Below, one piece after another: positions 39,340-46,405 of a stretch of DNA of 64,000 nucleotides. Under the pieces are notes generated by a model that was not told where the DNA came from, made no database searches, and was given only the letters and a program-made list of their open reading frames with translations. Position 1 is the stretch's first letter; every line of letters begins with the position of its first letter. The stretch covers positions 186,001 to 250,000 of the forward strand of contig NZ_JAHCSG010000001.1 of NCBI RefSeq assembly GCF_018474015.1, written 5' to 3'. Made by a program: the position numbers and the translations under genes. This stretch comes from Williamsia sp. CHRR-6 (GTDB lineage Bacteria; Actinomycetota; Actinomycetes; Mycobacteriales; Mycobacteriaceae).

Positions 39340-40149
39340 ATGGCCGGTCGGCGCACACCCACACCGCAGGCGGGTACCCACCCCATCGACAGCGGCACGT
39401 GCCGCATCGTCCGCGACGCCGACGGACAGGGCTGGTTGGTGGAGATCAACGGCGTGCAGAGTTCCCATATCGACCTCGACGACCCGTTGCGGTTGGAGTT
39501 CGAGTACATGCGGCAGATGGTCGCGGTGATCGAGGCTCGCCACGCGAGCGCCGATCCGTTGCGGGTACTGCACCTCGGGGCCGGCGCGTGCACCTTGCCG
39601 CGGTATCTGATCGCCCGCTTTCCCCAGTCCCGGCAGGTCGCCGTCGACGTGGACGGCGCGTTGGCCACCCTCATGCGCGAACAGTTCGACCTGCCCCGAG
39701 CCCCGCTGTTGAGGATTCGGGTGGGCGACGCTCGCGCCGTGGTGGAATCACTCAGCGATCACAGCCGCGACATCGTCATCCGCGATGTGTTCGCCGGCGC
39801 GCTCACCCCGCGAGGTTTGACGACCACAGAGTTCACCGAGCAGGTACGACGAGTTCTGCGACCCGGCGGGCTGTACCTGCTCAACTGTGCCGATACCCGT
39901 GATCTGACCTTGGCACGCTCCGAGATATCAACGGTGGCAGCACAGTTTGCTTCCGTGGCCATGATCGCCGACCCTGCGATGTTCAAGGGCCGTCGCTACG
40001 GCAACCTCGTCATCGCCGCCACCGACGGGACACTGTCTGCTGATCCTGGCCTGGTCAAAGATCTCCTGGCCGGCGCGGTACCGGCGCAGATCCGAATGGA
40101 CGCACGGGAATTCGCAGCCGGCATGCCCGCGCTGCACGATCAGAACTGA
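39340..40149 (+). CDS. Spermidine-synthase-like methyltransferase-fold protein
   Basis: A 269-residue class I Rossmann-fold protein resembling spermidine/spermine synthases. It has VLHLGAGACTLPRYL as the nucleotide-binding loop, VDVDGAL at the end of strand 2 and VGDARAV in the next loop; the region VIRDVFAGALTP corresponds to the catalytic DxxxxA strand. Free-standing actinobacterial members are generally unassigned. The start was placed at ATG 39340, just after a -10 box, rather than at ATG 39250, which overlaps the cobD start. It overlaps the FadD36-like gene by 10 nt at the 3' end. Confidence 0.82.
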   Translation: MAGRRTPTPQAGTHPIDSGTCRIVRDADGQGWLVEINGVQSSHIDLDDPLRLEFEYMRQMVAVIEARHASADPLRVLHLGAGACTLPRYLIARFPQSRQVAVDVDGALATLMREQFDLPRAPLLRIRVGDARAVVESLSDHSRDIVIRDVFAGALTPRGLTTTEFTEQVRRVLRPGGLYLLNCADTRDLTLARSEISTVAAQFASVAMIADPAMFKGRRYGNLVIAATDGTLSADPGLVKDLLAGAVPAQIRMDAREFAAGMPALHDQN

Positions 40150-41582
40150 TCGAGCAAGACGTTCTTGCGCACCTTGCCCATGGCGTTGCGGGGTAGATCA
40201 TCGACCACCCGCACCTCGCGGGGTCGCTTGTGCACCGAGAGTTGCTGGGCCACATGATCGATCAGGCTCTGGGCGTACTCGGGCCCCGACGTCACGACGT
40301 CCTGGCTCTCGGGGGCAGGCACGACGAACGCGACGATCCGCTGACCGAGGTCGGGATCAGGCACACCGACCACTGCCACCTCACCGACCGAATCATGGTC
40401 GCGCAGCACCGATTCCACCTCCCCGGCGCCCACCCGGAATCCCCCGGTCTTGATCAGATCGGTGGACATGCGCCCGACGATGCGATGCGAGGCGTCGGCA
40501 TCGATCGCCGCGACGTCCCCGGTGGCAAACCATCCGTCGCCGCACCAGCTCTGCGCCGTGGCCTCGGGCTGATGGTAGTACCCGCTGCCCAGCATGGGAC
40601 CGCGAACGAACAGTTGCCCGATCGACTCACCGTCGTGGGGCAGGTCGGTGCCGTGTTCGTCGCAGATCTTGGTCGACACCCCCGCCAGCGGGGTGCCGAC
40701 CCAGCCCGCCCGACGCACACCGTCGGCCCGTGCGCTGACGGTGATCAGCGTCTCGGTCATCCCGTAGCGCTCGACCACCTCGTGCCCGGTGAGCTCACGC
40801 AGCGACTCGAACACCTGGGTCGGCAGCGGAGCACTACCCGAGACCAGCAGCCGCGCCGACCGCAGCGCCGCGGCGTGGGCGGGTTCGGCCGCCACCCGCG
40901 ACCACACCGTGGGGACCCCAAAGTAGATGGATCCGCCTGCGGCGGCGTACTTCTCAGGGGTGGGACGGACGGTGTGCACCACCGGCGACCCGATCCGCAG
41001 AGGGCCGAGCACACCGAGGATGAGCCCGTGAACGTGGAACAGCGGTAATCCATGGACCAGTGTGTCCGACTCGGTCCACGCCCACGCCTGGGCGAGGGCA
41101 TCAATGCCCGCGGCCAGGGCTCCATGGGAGAGGACCACACCCTTGGGGCGACCGGTGGTGCCCGAGGTGTACATCAGCATCGCGGGACTCTCGGCACCCG
41201 GTGCGGGATGTCGATGGAAGGATCGGGCATAGAGCCGCACGGGTAGATGCGGACGACCACGGGCGTCGGCCGGCGCTGACCCGACCCACAGCCGGGCTCC
41301 GGAATCGTTGAGCACGTGATCTCGCTCGGCGGGCCCGGAATCGGGCGGGATGGGGATGACCACCACCCCGGCGATGAGAGCGGCCACCACCGCCACGACG
41401 GTGTGCAGCGAGGCATCGGCTTCCACGGCCACCCGATCCACTGCACCGAGTCGCTCGGCGGTGGCGGTCGCGGCACCGACGAGGTCTGCGCGCGAGATGT
41501 GCTGGTCACCGACGGTGACTGCGGGCGTGGTGTCGTCAGGTGCGGCAGCCACAGCTGCGGGGGTGAGCAACGGAAGAAGCAC
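40140..41582 (-). CDS. Acyl-CoA (possibly malonyl-CoA) synthetase, FadD36-like
   Basis: A 480-residue ANL-superfamily ligase that activates a carboxylic acid through acyl-AMP to its CoA ester. Visible motifs are the P-loop YTSGTTGRPKG, LPLFHVHGL, the YGMTET motif and GWFATGDVA, ending with the catalytic lysine in RNAMGKVRKN. It resembles the FadD36/MatB group, so a short or malonyl-type substrate is possible. The GTG start at 41582 opens directly into the N-terminal domain. A longer upstream frame would overlap the divergent DUF429 gene. Confidence 0.87.
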   Translation of the reverse strand: MLLPLLTPAAVAAAPDDTTPAVTVGDQHISRADLVGAATATAERLGAVDRVAVEADASLHTVVAVVAALIAGVVVIPIPPDSGPAERDHVLNDSGARLWVGSAPADARGRPHLPVRLYARSFHRHPAPGAESPAMLMYTSGTTGRPKGVVLSHGALAAGIDALAQAWAWTESDTLVHGLPLFHVHGLILGVLGPLRIGSPVVHTVRPTPEKYAAAGGSIYFGVPTVWSRVAAEPAHAAALRSARLLVSGSAPLPTQVFESLRELTGHEVVERYGMTETLITVSARADGVRRAGWVGTPLAGVSTKICDEHGTDLPHDGESIGQLFVRGPMLGSGYYHQPEATAQSWCGDGWFATGDVAAIDADASHRIVGRMSTDLIKTGGFRVGAGEVESVLRDHDSVGEVAVVGVPDPDLGQRIVAFVVPAPESQDVVTSGPEYAQSLIDHVAQQLSVHKRPREVRVVDDLPRNAMGKVRKNVLLDQF

Positions 41583-41648
41583 GGGACCCACTGTCGCACA
41601 GGTGGCGCCGGGGGCACAGCTGCTCCTCTGGGTGCTCGGCGCAGGGCC

Positions 41649-41654
41649 TACGGT
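41649..41654 (+). promoter_or_regulatory. -10 box (TACGGT) for the DUF429 gene
   Basis: TACGGT ends six bases before ATG 41661. GAGG between them could also act as a short ribosome binding site. Confidence 0.45.
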
Positions 41655-41660
41655 GAGGTC

Positions 41661-42389
41661 ATGCGAACCGTGGGGATCGACCTGGCTGCCGAACCGGCCA
41701 AGACCGCAGTGGCGACCATCGAGTGGGGCGACGGTGGCGCCGAGGTCGTCTCGATCACCGTGGGTGCCAACGACGACGACATCGTTCGCATCGCCACCGA
41801 CGCCGACCGGGTCGGCATCGACGCACCGTTCGGATGGCCGGACGCGTTCGTCGAGTTCGTCTCCGCACACCATCGCCACGGCCCACCCTCGTGCGGTCCG
41901 CTGAACACCCGGGCCGCGCGCGGGCCGTTGGTCAGGCGCCGAACCGACGATGTGGTGCGCGAACAGACCGGACTGATCCCGTTGAGCGTGTCGGCTGATC
42001 TGATCGCGCACGTCGCATTGCGTTGTGTGGGGGTGGTGGCGGCGCTGGGCGTCACCGACCGGGTCAACGGTGTGGCCGTCGAGGTGTATCCCGCCGCCGG
42101 CCTGGCGTCGTGGGGGTTGCGCTCACGCGGCTACAAGGGCGCGGCCAATGTGGCCGCACGGGCCGCGCTGATCGACGAGATCAGTTCCGCCGCTCCGTCG
42201 TTGCGCTTCGGAGAGTGCATGCAGCAGTGTCGAGACAGCGACGACGCCCTCGACAGTGTGGTGGCGGCGTTGATCGCTCGGGCGGTGGCCGTCGGTGCCA
42301 CGCGGCCTCCCACCGAACTCGACACAGACGCGCCGAGCCGCGAAGGATGGATTCACCTACCCACCGGGACGCTCGCCGATCTGATCTGA
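41661..42389 (+). CDS. DUF429 family protein
   Basis: A 242-residue protein of DUF429, which is related to RNase H-like nucleases. It begins MRTVGIDLAAEPAKTA, with an aspartate in an RNase H-like first strand. It continues with VGIDAPFGWPDAF, RRTDDVVRE, EVYPAAGLASWG and a late DDALDSVVAAL with acidic residues. No function is known. It is divergent from the acyl-CoA synthetase gene, and the intergenic gap is 78 nt. Confidence 0.83.
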   Translation: MRTVGIDLAAEPAKTAVATIEWGDGGAEVVSITVGANDDDIVRIATDADRVGIDAPFGWPDAFVEFVSAHHRHGPPSCGPLNTRAARGPLVRRRTDDVVREQTGLIPLSVSADLIAHVALRCVGVVAALGVTDRVNGVAVEVYPAAGLASWGLRSRGYKGAANVAARAALIDEISSAAPSLRFGECMQQCRDSDDALDSVVAALIARAVAVGATRPPTELDTDAPSREGWIHLPTGTLADLI

Positions 42390-42440
42390 TCTGACCTGGG
42401 ACCTGCGACGAGGCGCGAGCTCACCGTAAACAATTGTGGC

Positions 42441-43328
42441 TCAACGACTGCCGGGCAACCCGAAGGTTCGGGTGGCGTCGACGTAGATGGACCGCTGCGC
42501 ATCGCGTGAGGGGGGTAGCAGGTTGTCCACCCATCCGGTGGGATGGGTGGTTGCTCCCACGACAGGCAGGCCCGCGATGGTGAAGTCGGTGACCACCCGG
42601 CGCACGTGATTGGCGCTGCTGACCACGACCACGTTGACCGCACCGCGCGCCTTGAGCAGCGGAGCACTGAACAGCGCGTTCTGCACCGTCGACCCAGCCC
42701 GTGACTCGACGATGATCCGCGATGCCGGGATTCCGCGCTGCACCAACCAGTTCCGCATCGCGGCGGCCTCGGTGATGCCGCCACGCGGGTTGCCACCGCT
42801 GACCACGATCGGCGAGAAAGGTGCGGCGATCGCCTGCAGCCAGGCCGCCCCGAGGCGATCCTGCAGCTCCGGACGGATGGTGCCGTTGTCGAGCAGACCG
42901 AACCCCATGACCGCGATACCGGTTCGGGCATTCACCAGCCCCGGAAACGGACTGGGCAGAGTTGCCACCCCGGCCCCGATGGCCCTGAACACTGCGTTGA
43001 CCCCGGCCGCGGTGGGCGGCGAGACGGCGCCGAGTCTGGCCATCGCAGCGCTGCGGGTGACGAGATCGTAGGCGTAGTCAGCCCAGATCGCCTGGAGGGC
43101 AAGGGCTTGCCGGTCGCGCGGAGCGATCCGGACCAACGCGCCGATGTCGCGCAGCGCACCTGGCGTGTCACCGCGGGAGAACTTGACCTGCGCAGAGTTG
43201 TAGAGGGTGGTTGTCGGCGGTGGCGCGGCCTGCGCGGCGGGCGCGGCGATCAGTCCGGCCGCGACCGCGATCACGGCTGCCGACCCGATGATGAGGCCGA
43301 GTCGACGGATTGGTGACAACACAGACAT
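42441..43328 (-). CDS. Exported YdcF/DUF218-family protein
   Basis: A 295-residue protein with a clear signal peptide (RRLGLIIGS then a hydrophobic core ending AAQAAP, about residue 35). A helical region of about 95 residues follows, then a YdcF/SanA (DUF218) domain with MGFGLL, VVSGGNPRGGITEAAAM and VVSSANHVRR. Family members in other bacteria affect envelope permeability; the ligand is unknown. GGAG lies eight bases before the ATG. Nothing is visible between it and the small gene upstream (163 nt). Confidence 0.85.
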   Translation of the reverse strand: MSVLSPIRRLGLIIGSAAVIAVAAGLIAAPAAQAAPPPTTTLYNSAQVKFSRGDTPGALRDIGALVRIAPRDRQALALQAIWADYAYDLVTRSAAMARLGAVSPPTAAGVNAVFRAIGAGVATLPSPFPGLVNARTGIAVMGFGLLDNGTIRPELQDRLGAAWLQAIAAPFSPIVVSGGNPRGGITEAAAMRNWLVQRGIPASRIIVESRAGSTVQNALFSAPLLKARGAVNVVVVSSANHVRRVVTDFTIAGLPVVGATTHPTGWVDNLLPPSRDAQRSIYVDATRTFGLPGSR

Positions 43329-43491
43329 TGGCGCACTCCAGATTTACCCACGCGGCGCGCGTTGCCTCGCACCACGAGGTGCAAGACGCGCTGCAGCGAG
43401 ACCGATGGGGTCAGCGTAGTGGGGCTGGTGTGACAAACGAGGTCAGTGTGACAACAGTTACGTCACGAAGACACAACAGGGTGCGGCGAAA

Positions 43492-43641
43492 TCAGTTGGT
43501 CGAGCCCGCCGCGGGGTAGGTCGACATCGTCTGATGTGCCGACTCCAGATCGGAGAAGTCCGGGGTGCGGACGGCACCATCGGGCGCCTCGGCAGCGACT
43601 TCCGGGGTGGTCGAGTGTGAGAAGAGTCCGTGATATTCCAT
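43492..43641 (-). CDS. Predicted 49-residue small protein
   Basis: A small open frame on the minus strand, ATG to TGA, 49 residues. AGGA sits five bases before the ATG (ACAGGAAACAC), better than most sites in this window. About three quarters of codons end in G or C, as in coding regions here. The product starts MEYHGLFSHST, is acidic and Pro/Ala/Ser/Thr-rich, has no membrane segment or cysteine, and ends AAGSTN. I do not recognise it. It could be a short regulatory protein or a peptide precursor. A perfect 12-bp palindrome lies 40 bp upstream, and no modifying enzyme is adjacent. Confidence 0.55.
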   Translation of the reverse strand: MEYHGLFSHSTTPEVAAEAPDGAVRTPDFSDLESAHQTMSTYPAAGSTN

Positions 43642-43997
43642 GTGTTTCCTGTCGTGTTCGCCGGCAACGCGCCGGGCAGACGATCATGATCGAGTGAGCG
43701 AGCCACGATGACCGGGCTCAGAGCATCACCTGGCCGACGACCCCGGGCTGGGTCTGAGAGCAACGAGGTGCTGGTGGCCATACCGCCGCGTGGGCGCATG
43801 ACCGATGTCCCCGATCAGATCGGATCGGATGAGCCAACGCTACACCCGGGCCGGGTGCCAACGACGCAGCCCGCCGCGCCGAGTCGGTTCACGCCCGACG
43901 CGGGTCGTGAGCAGTCTGCGATGGTGTCCACCCGCGCCGCTGCCGACAGCACAAGGCGGCCAGCACGCTGCGGGCGAACTCCCGAACTGCTGTTGCC
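43642..43997. other. Intergenic region between small gene and tRNA-Val
   Basis: About 356 nt without a supportable gene. It holds the palindrome at 43681-43692, some GATC-rich sequence near 43815-43835, and presumably the promoter of the 49-codon gene. Open frames here are short and unlike their neighbours in composition. Confidence 0.6.
43681..43692. promoter_or_regulatory. Perfect 12-bp palindrome, possible operator
   Basis: CGATCATGATCG reads the same on both strands and lies 40 bp upstream of the 49-codon gene. A dimeric regulator site is inferred from symmetry and position only. Confidence 0.35.
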
Positions 43998-44073
43998 TGG
44001 TGCGCGCGGAGGGATTTGAACCCCCGACCGCTGGTGTGTAAGACCAGAGCTCTAACCACTGAGCTACACGCGC
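43998..44073 (-). tRNA. tRNA-Val (anticodon TAC)
   Basis: The minus strand folds as a full cloverleaf. The acceptor is GCGCGTG paired with CGCGCGC, with discriminator A and an encoded CCA. The D arm is GCTCAGTGGTTAGAGC. The anticodon stem CTGGT/ACCAG encloses loop CTTACAC with TAC in the anticodon position. The T arm contains GGTTCAAATCC. It reads GTA (and possibly other GTN) codons. Confidence 0.96.
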
Positions 44074-44228
44074 GGGACCGACGAATGACATCCGCCACAC
44101 GACGGTAGAGAACTTAGCGCGCACCGACGTGCCAGGGAAATCGACCTCGGCGGCCCGCAGCTCTGTCGGGGCAGACTCTGTCGGGGCGGACGCTGTCGGC
44201 CGCTGAGAGTTCCGGGCACCGGCGGTTC

Positions 44229-44849
44229 TCACGCGGTGAGGACTGCAGCCGCCGCATCCCAGATGTCGGTCCCGCGCTGTTCACCCGGACCCACCATCTG
44301 CGAGTACGCGATCACCCCGTCGACGTCGACGACAAACGTCCCGCGGTTGGCGTAGCCCGCCCGCGAGTTGAACACGCCGTAACTCATCGCGGTGGCACCG
44401 TGTGGCCAGAAGTCCGACAGCAGCGGAAAGAGGAAACCCTGCGCCGACGCCCAGACCTTGTGCGTGGGCGGTGGGCACACCGACACCGCGAGCAGCGCGG
44501 TGGAGTCTGACTCGAACTGCGGCAGATGATCTCGGAGATAACCCAATTCGCCTTCGCAGGTGCCCGTGAAGGCGAGCGGGAAGAACACCACCAGCACCTT
44601 CTTGGTCCCTCGGTGCGCACCCAGCGAGACCCGCCGGTTGTTCTGATCGCGTAGCTCGAAATCGGGTGCCCGCACACCGACAGCCAAGGGCCCCGCAGGC
44701 AGCGAACCCGGGACGCCGCGCGACACCTCGCCGCGCGCCTCCAGCGATTCGACCATCACCGCATCTGGCCGACCCGCAACGCCGACCGGATCGACAGCCG
44801 CTGCATCGTGGGCAGCATTGTCGCGGCCGATCTCGACCTGCTCGGTCAT
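44229..44849 (-). CDS. ahpE: Peroxiredoxin, AhpE type
   Basis: A 206-residue thioredoxin-fold peroxidase that reduces hydroperoxides. The peroxidatic cysteine is C98 in PLAFTGTCEGE, with the threonine of the same motif, and no obvious resolving cysteine is seen nearby, as in one-Cys AhpE. Compared with Rv2238c (about 153 residues) it has an N-terminal extension of about 50 residues with no recognisable motif. The long start is supported by a 4-nt overlap (ATGA) with the DUF3052 stop, so the two are translationally coupled. A shorter internal start is possible. Confidence 0.9.
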   Translation of the reverse strand: MTEQVEIGRDNAAHDAAAVDPVGVAGRPDAVMVESLEARGEVSRGVPGSLPAGPLAVGVRAPDFELRDQNNRRVSLGAHRGTKKVLVVFFPLAFTGTCEGELGYLRDHLPQFESDSTALLAVSVCPPPTHKVWASAQGFLFPLLSDFWPHGATAMSYGVFNSRAGYANRGTFVVDVDGVIAYSQMVGPGEQRGTDIWDAAAAVLTA

Positions 44850-45268
44850 TGTCGCTTCGCCGACCGCGACTTCGGCTGGACCAGACGCGATCCCGACCAG
44901 TCACCGAGGTTGATGGCCGAGGTCTGTGTGAGGCCCGCGGTGGGCGCGGCCTCGGCGATCTCGGCGGGATCGACGTAACCGGGGATGCCGGTCTTCGGCG
45001 ACAACACCCACACGTATCCGTCGTCGGCGAGCGGCCCAATCGCATCCATCAACGCGTCGACGAGATCGCCGTCGCCTTCCCGCCACCACAGCAACGCCAC
45101 GTCGATGACGTCATCGGAGTCCGGGTCGAGCATCTCGGCCCCGATGGTGTCCTCGATGTCTGCTCGCAGGTCGTCGTCGGTGTCGTCGTCCCACCCCAGT
45201 TCCTGCACAACCATGCCTGAAGCGAATCCGAGCTTCTCGGCGCGATTACCATCTGCGGCGGCAACCAA
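44846..45268 (-). CDS. DUF3052 protein
   Basis: A 140-residue acidic protein equivalent to Rv2239c. It starts VAAADGNRAEKLGF, followed by VVQELGWDDDTDDDLRADI, WWREGDGDLVDALMDAIG and YVWVLSPKTG, the family pattern. The function is unknown; the conserved pairing with ahpE suggests a shared redox context. The start TTG 45268 was chosen for its AGGAGG (45278-45283) nine bases upstream. A much longer open frame continues through the upstream lipoprotein gene but is not credible. Confidence 0.85.
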   Translation of the reverse strand: MVAAADGNRAEKLGFASGMVVQELGWDDDTDDDLRADIEDTIGAEMLDPDSDDVIDVALLWWREGDGDLVDALMDAIGPLADDGYVWVLSPKTGIPGYVDPAEIAEAAPTAGLTQTSAINLGDWSGSRLVQPKSRSAKRQ

Positions 45269-45450
45269 CGCGTGCGACCTCCTGTTGTCGTGCGGCCCGC
45301 GCGCGATGACCCTCGAGTCGCGTTGCCGTCGATTACAAGACAACAGCCAACAAGGCCAAGTTGCAAGCCGAGTCCGCACCGCGACCCCCGCGAGACATCG
45401 GCGATGTCGGACCGACACCCGGGCGGCGAGAGCCTGCGGGCCCGAACACG

Positions 45451-45579
45451 GCTCCGCCGCAGCAACGACAGTCGGCTCAGCCGCAGCAACAACAGACGGC
45501 TCAGCCGCAGCAACAACAGACGGCTCAGCCGCAGCAACAACAGACGGCTCAGCCGCAGCAACAACAGACGGCTCAGCCG
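45451..45579 (+). repeat. 24-bp tandem repeat at the 3' end of the lipoprotein gene
   Basis: One degenerate copy (45451), four perfect 24-base copies (45475, 45499, 45523, 45547; the unit begins GCTCAGCCGCAGC) and a partial copy. The lipoprotein stop codon lies in the partial copy. The array fills much of the 304-nt gap up to DUF3052. On the minus strand one frame has a stop in each copy; another encodes PSVVAAAE repeats; on the plus strand one frame encodes TAQPQQQQ repeats. None of these continues as a recognisable protein. Confidence 0.95.
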
Positions 45580-46187
45580 CCGGGTGCGGGAGCGGGTGTG
45601 GTGGACGCAGTCCGCGGCGCCGGGCGACGCGCGGCGAACGCACTACACGCGGCGACCACCGGATCGCGGGAGCGAGCCCAATTGCCCGATGCGGTGTTGA
45701 GGGCCTCGATCTTCTTGGTCCGGATCGCAGCCACCACATCTGCTCCGCGTGCGACCAACGCCTGAGCCGCGGTACGCAGCGCCTGGGTCGATTCGTCGGT
45801 GATGGCCCCGGTGATCGCAGCCCCACCCCGGCCGATCTGATCAGCCGCGCCGCGGTCGGCTCCGGCGAGTTCAGCGAAGGACTGCGTGGCGTTGAGTCGG
45901 TCGACGAAAGCGTTGTACGCCCGCAACATCGAGACCAGCTGCGTCCGCACCGTCGAGCAGAGTGCGTAGTCGGCGGCTTGGACGCGGGCCAGCTTGCGTG
46001 CCTGCTCGGTCGAGGCCGCATCGGCGCGATAGGCGCTGACCGCCACCTCGTTTCCGCGCGCAGAGCCATCGAGTTCGTCGGTACAGCCGGCCAGCGTGAC
46101 CACGACCGCACACGCCGCGACCACCACGCCGACAAGCCGCACGGTGGTGCTGCGGCGTGGCGCGGACCGAGGTTTCACACGCTGCAT
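45573..46187 (-). CDS. Small lipoprotein of unknown function
   Basis: A 204-residue exported lipoprotein. A basic start (MQRVKPRSAPRR) and hydrophobic core end in the lipobox VTLAGC (cysteine near residue 35). The mature part is helical and Ala-rich, with ALCSTVRTQLVSM, FVDRLNATQSF and a cysteine late in the chain (VVAACSAF), ending in a Pro/Ala-rich tail. It corresponds in position to Rv2240c. The stop codon arises inside a 24-bp tandem repeat, so the present C-terminus may vary between strains. It is divergent from aceE with a 218-nt gap. Confidence 0.8.
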   Translation of the reverse strand: MQRVKPRSAPRRSTTVRLVGVVVAACAVVVTLAGCTDELDGSARGNEVAVSAYRADAASTEQARKLARVQAADYALCSTVRTQLVSMLRAYNAFVDRLNATQSFAELAGADRGAADQIGRGGAAITGAITDESTQALRTAAQALVARGADVVAAIRTKKIEALNTASGNWARSRDPVVAACSAFAARRPAPRTASTTPAPAPGG

Positions 46188-46405
46188 AGTGCCCCAGCCC
46201 GACGATCAGCGACAACCGCGCAGTGGCTTCGCCGCCATTCGGTCGTCACATACGGCACGATTGGTGACGTACGTCGCGCTCGGCCGTTCACCTGTGACCG
46301 CACGCGCCGTCACCACGCACGGGCGATCACCCACTTGCCCGCGGCGGCGTCCGCGAACCGAACTCGGCATCACCCATGCCGATCACGAGAAGGAGTTGTC
46401 CACCA

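Noticed and set aside
45361-45765. Plus-strand frame encoding TAQPQQQQ repeats
   Set aside because: The flanking sequence looks plausible, but it starts at an unsupported TTG, has no ribosome binding site and is antisense to the 3' part of the lipoprotein gene.
44846-46135. A 1290-nt uninterrupted minus-strand frame covering DUF3052 and the lipoprotein gene
   Set aside because: Only its last 140 codons match a family. The upstream part reads PSVVAAAE repeats and Arg/Ser-rich sequence antiparallel in frame to a clear lipoprotein.
46266-46275. Palindrome GACGTACGTC between the lipoprotein gene and aceE
   Set aside because: Only 10 bp; expected fairly often in this composition, and no second half-site was seen.
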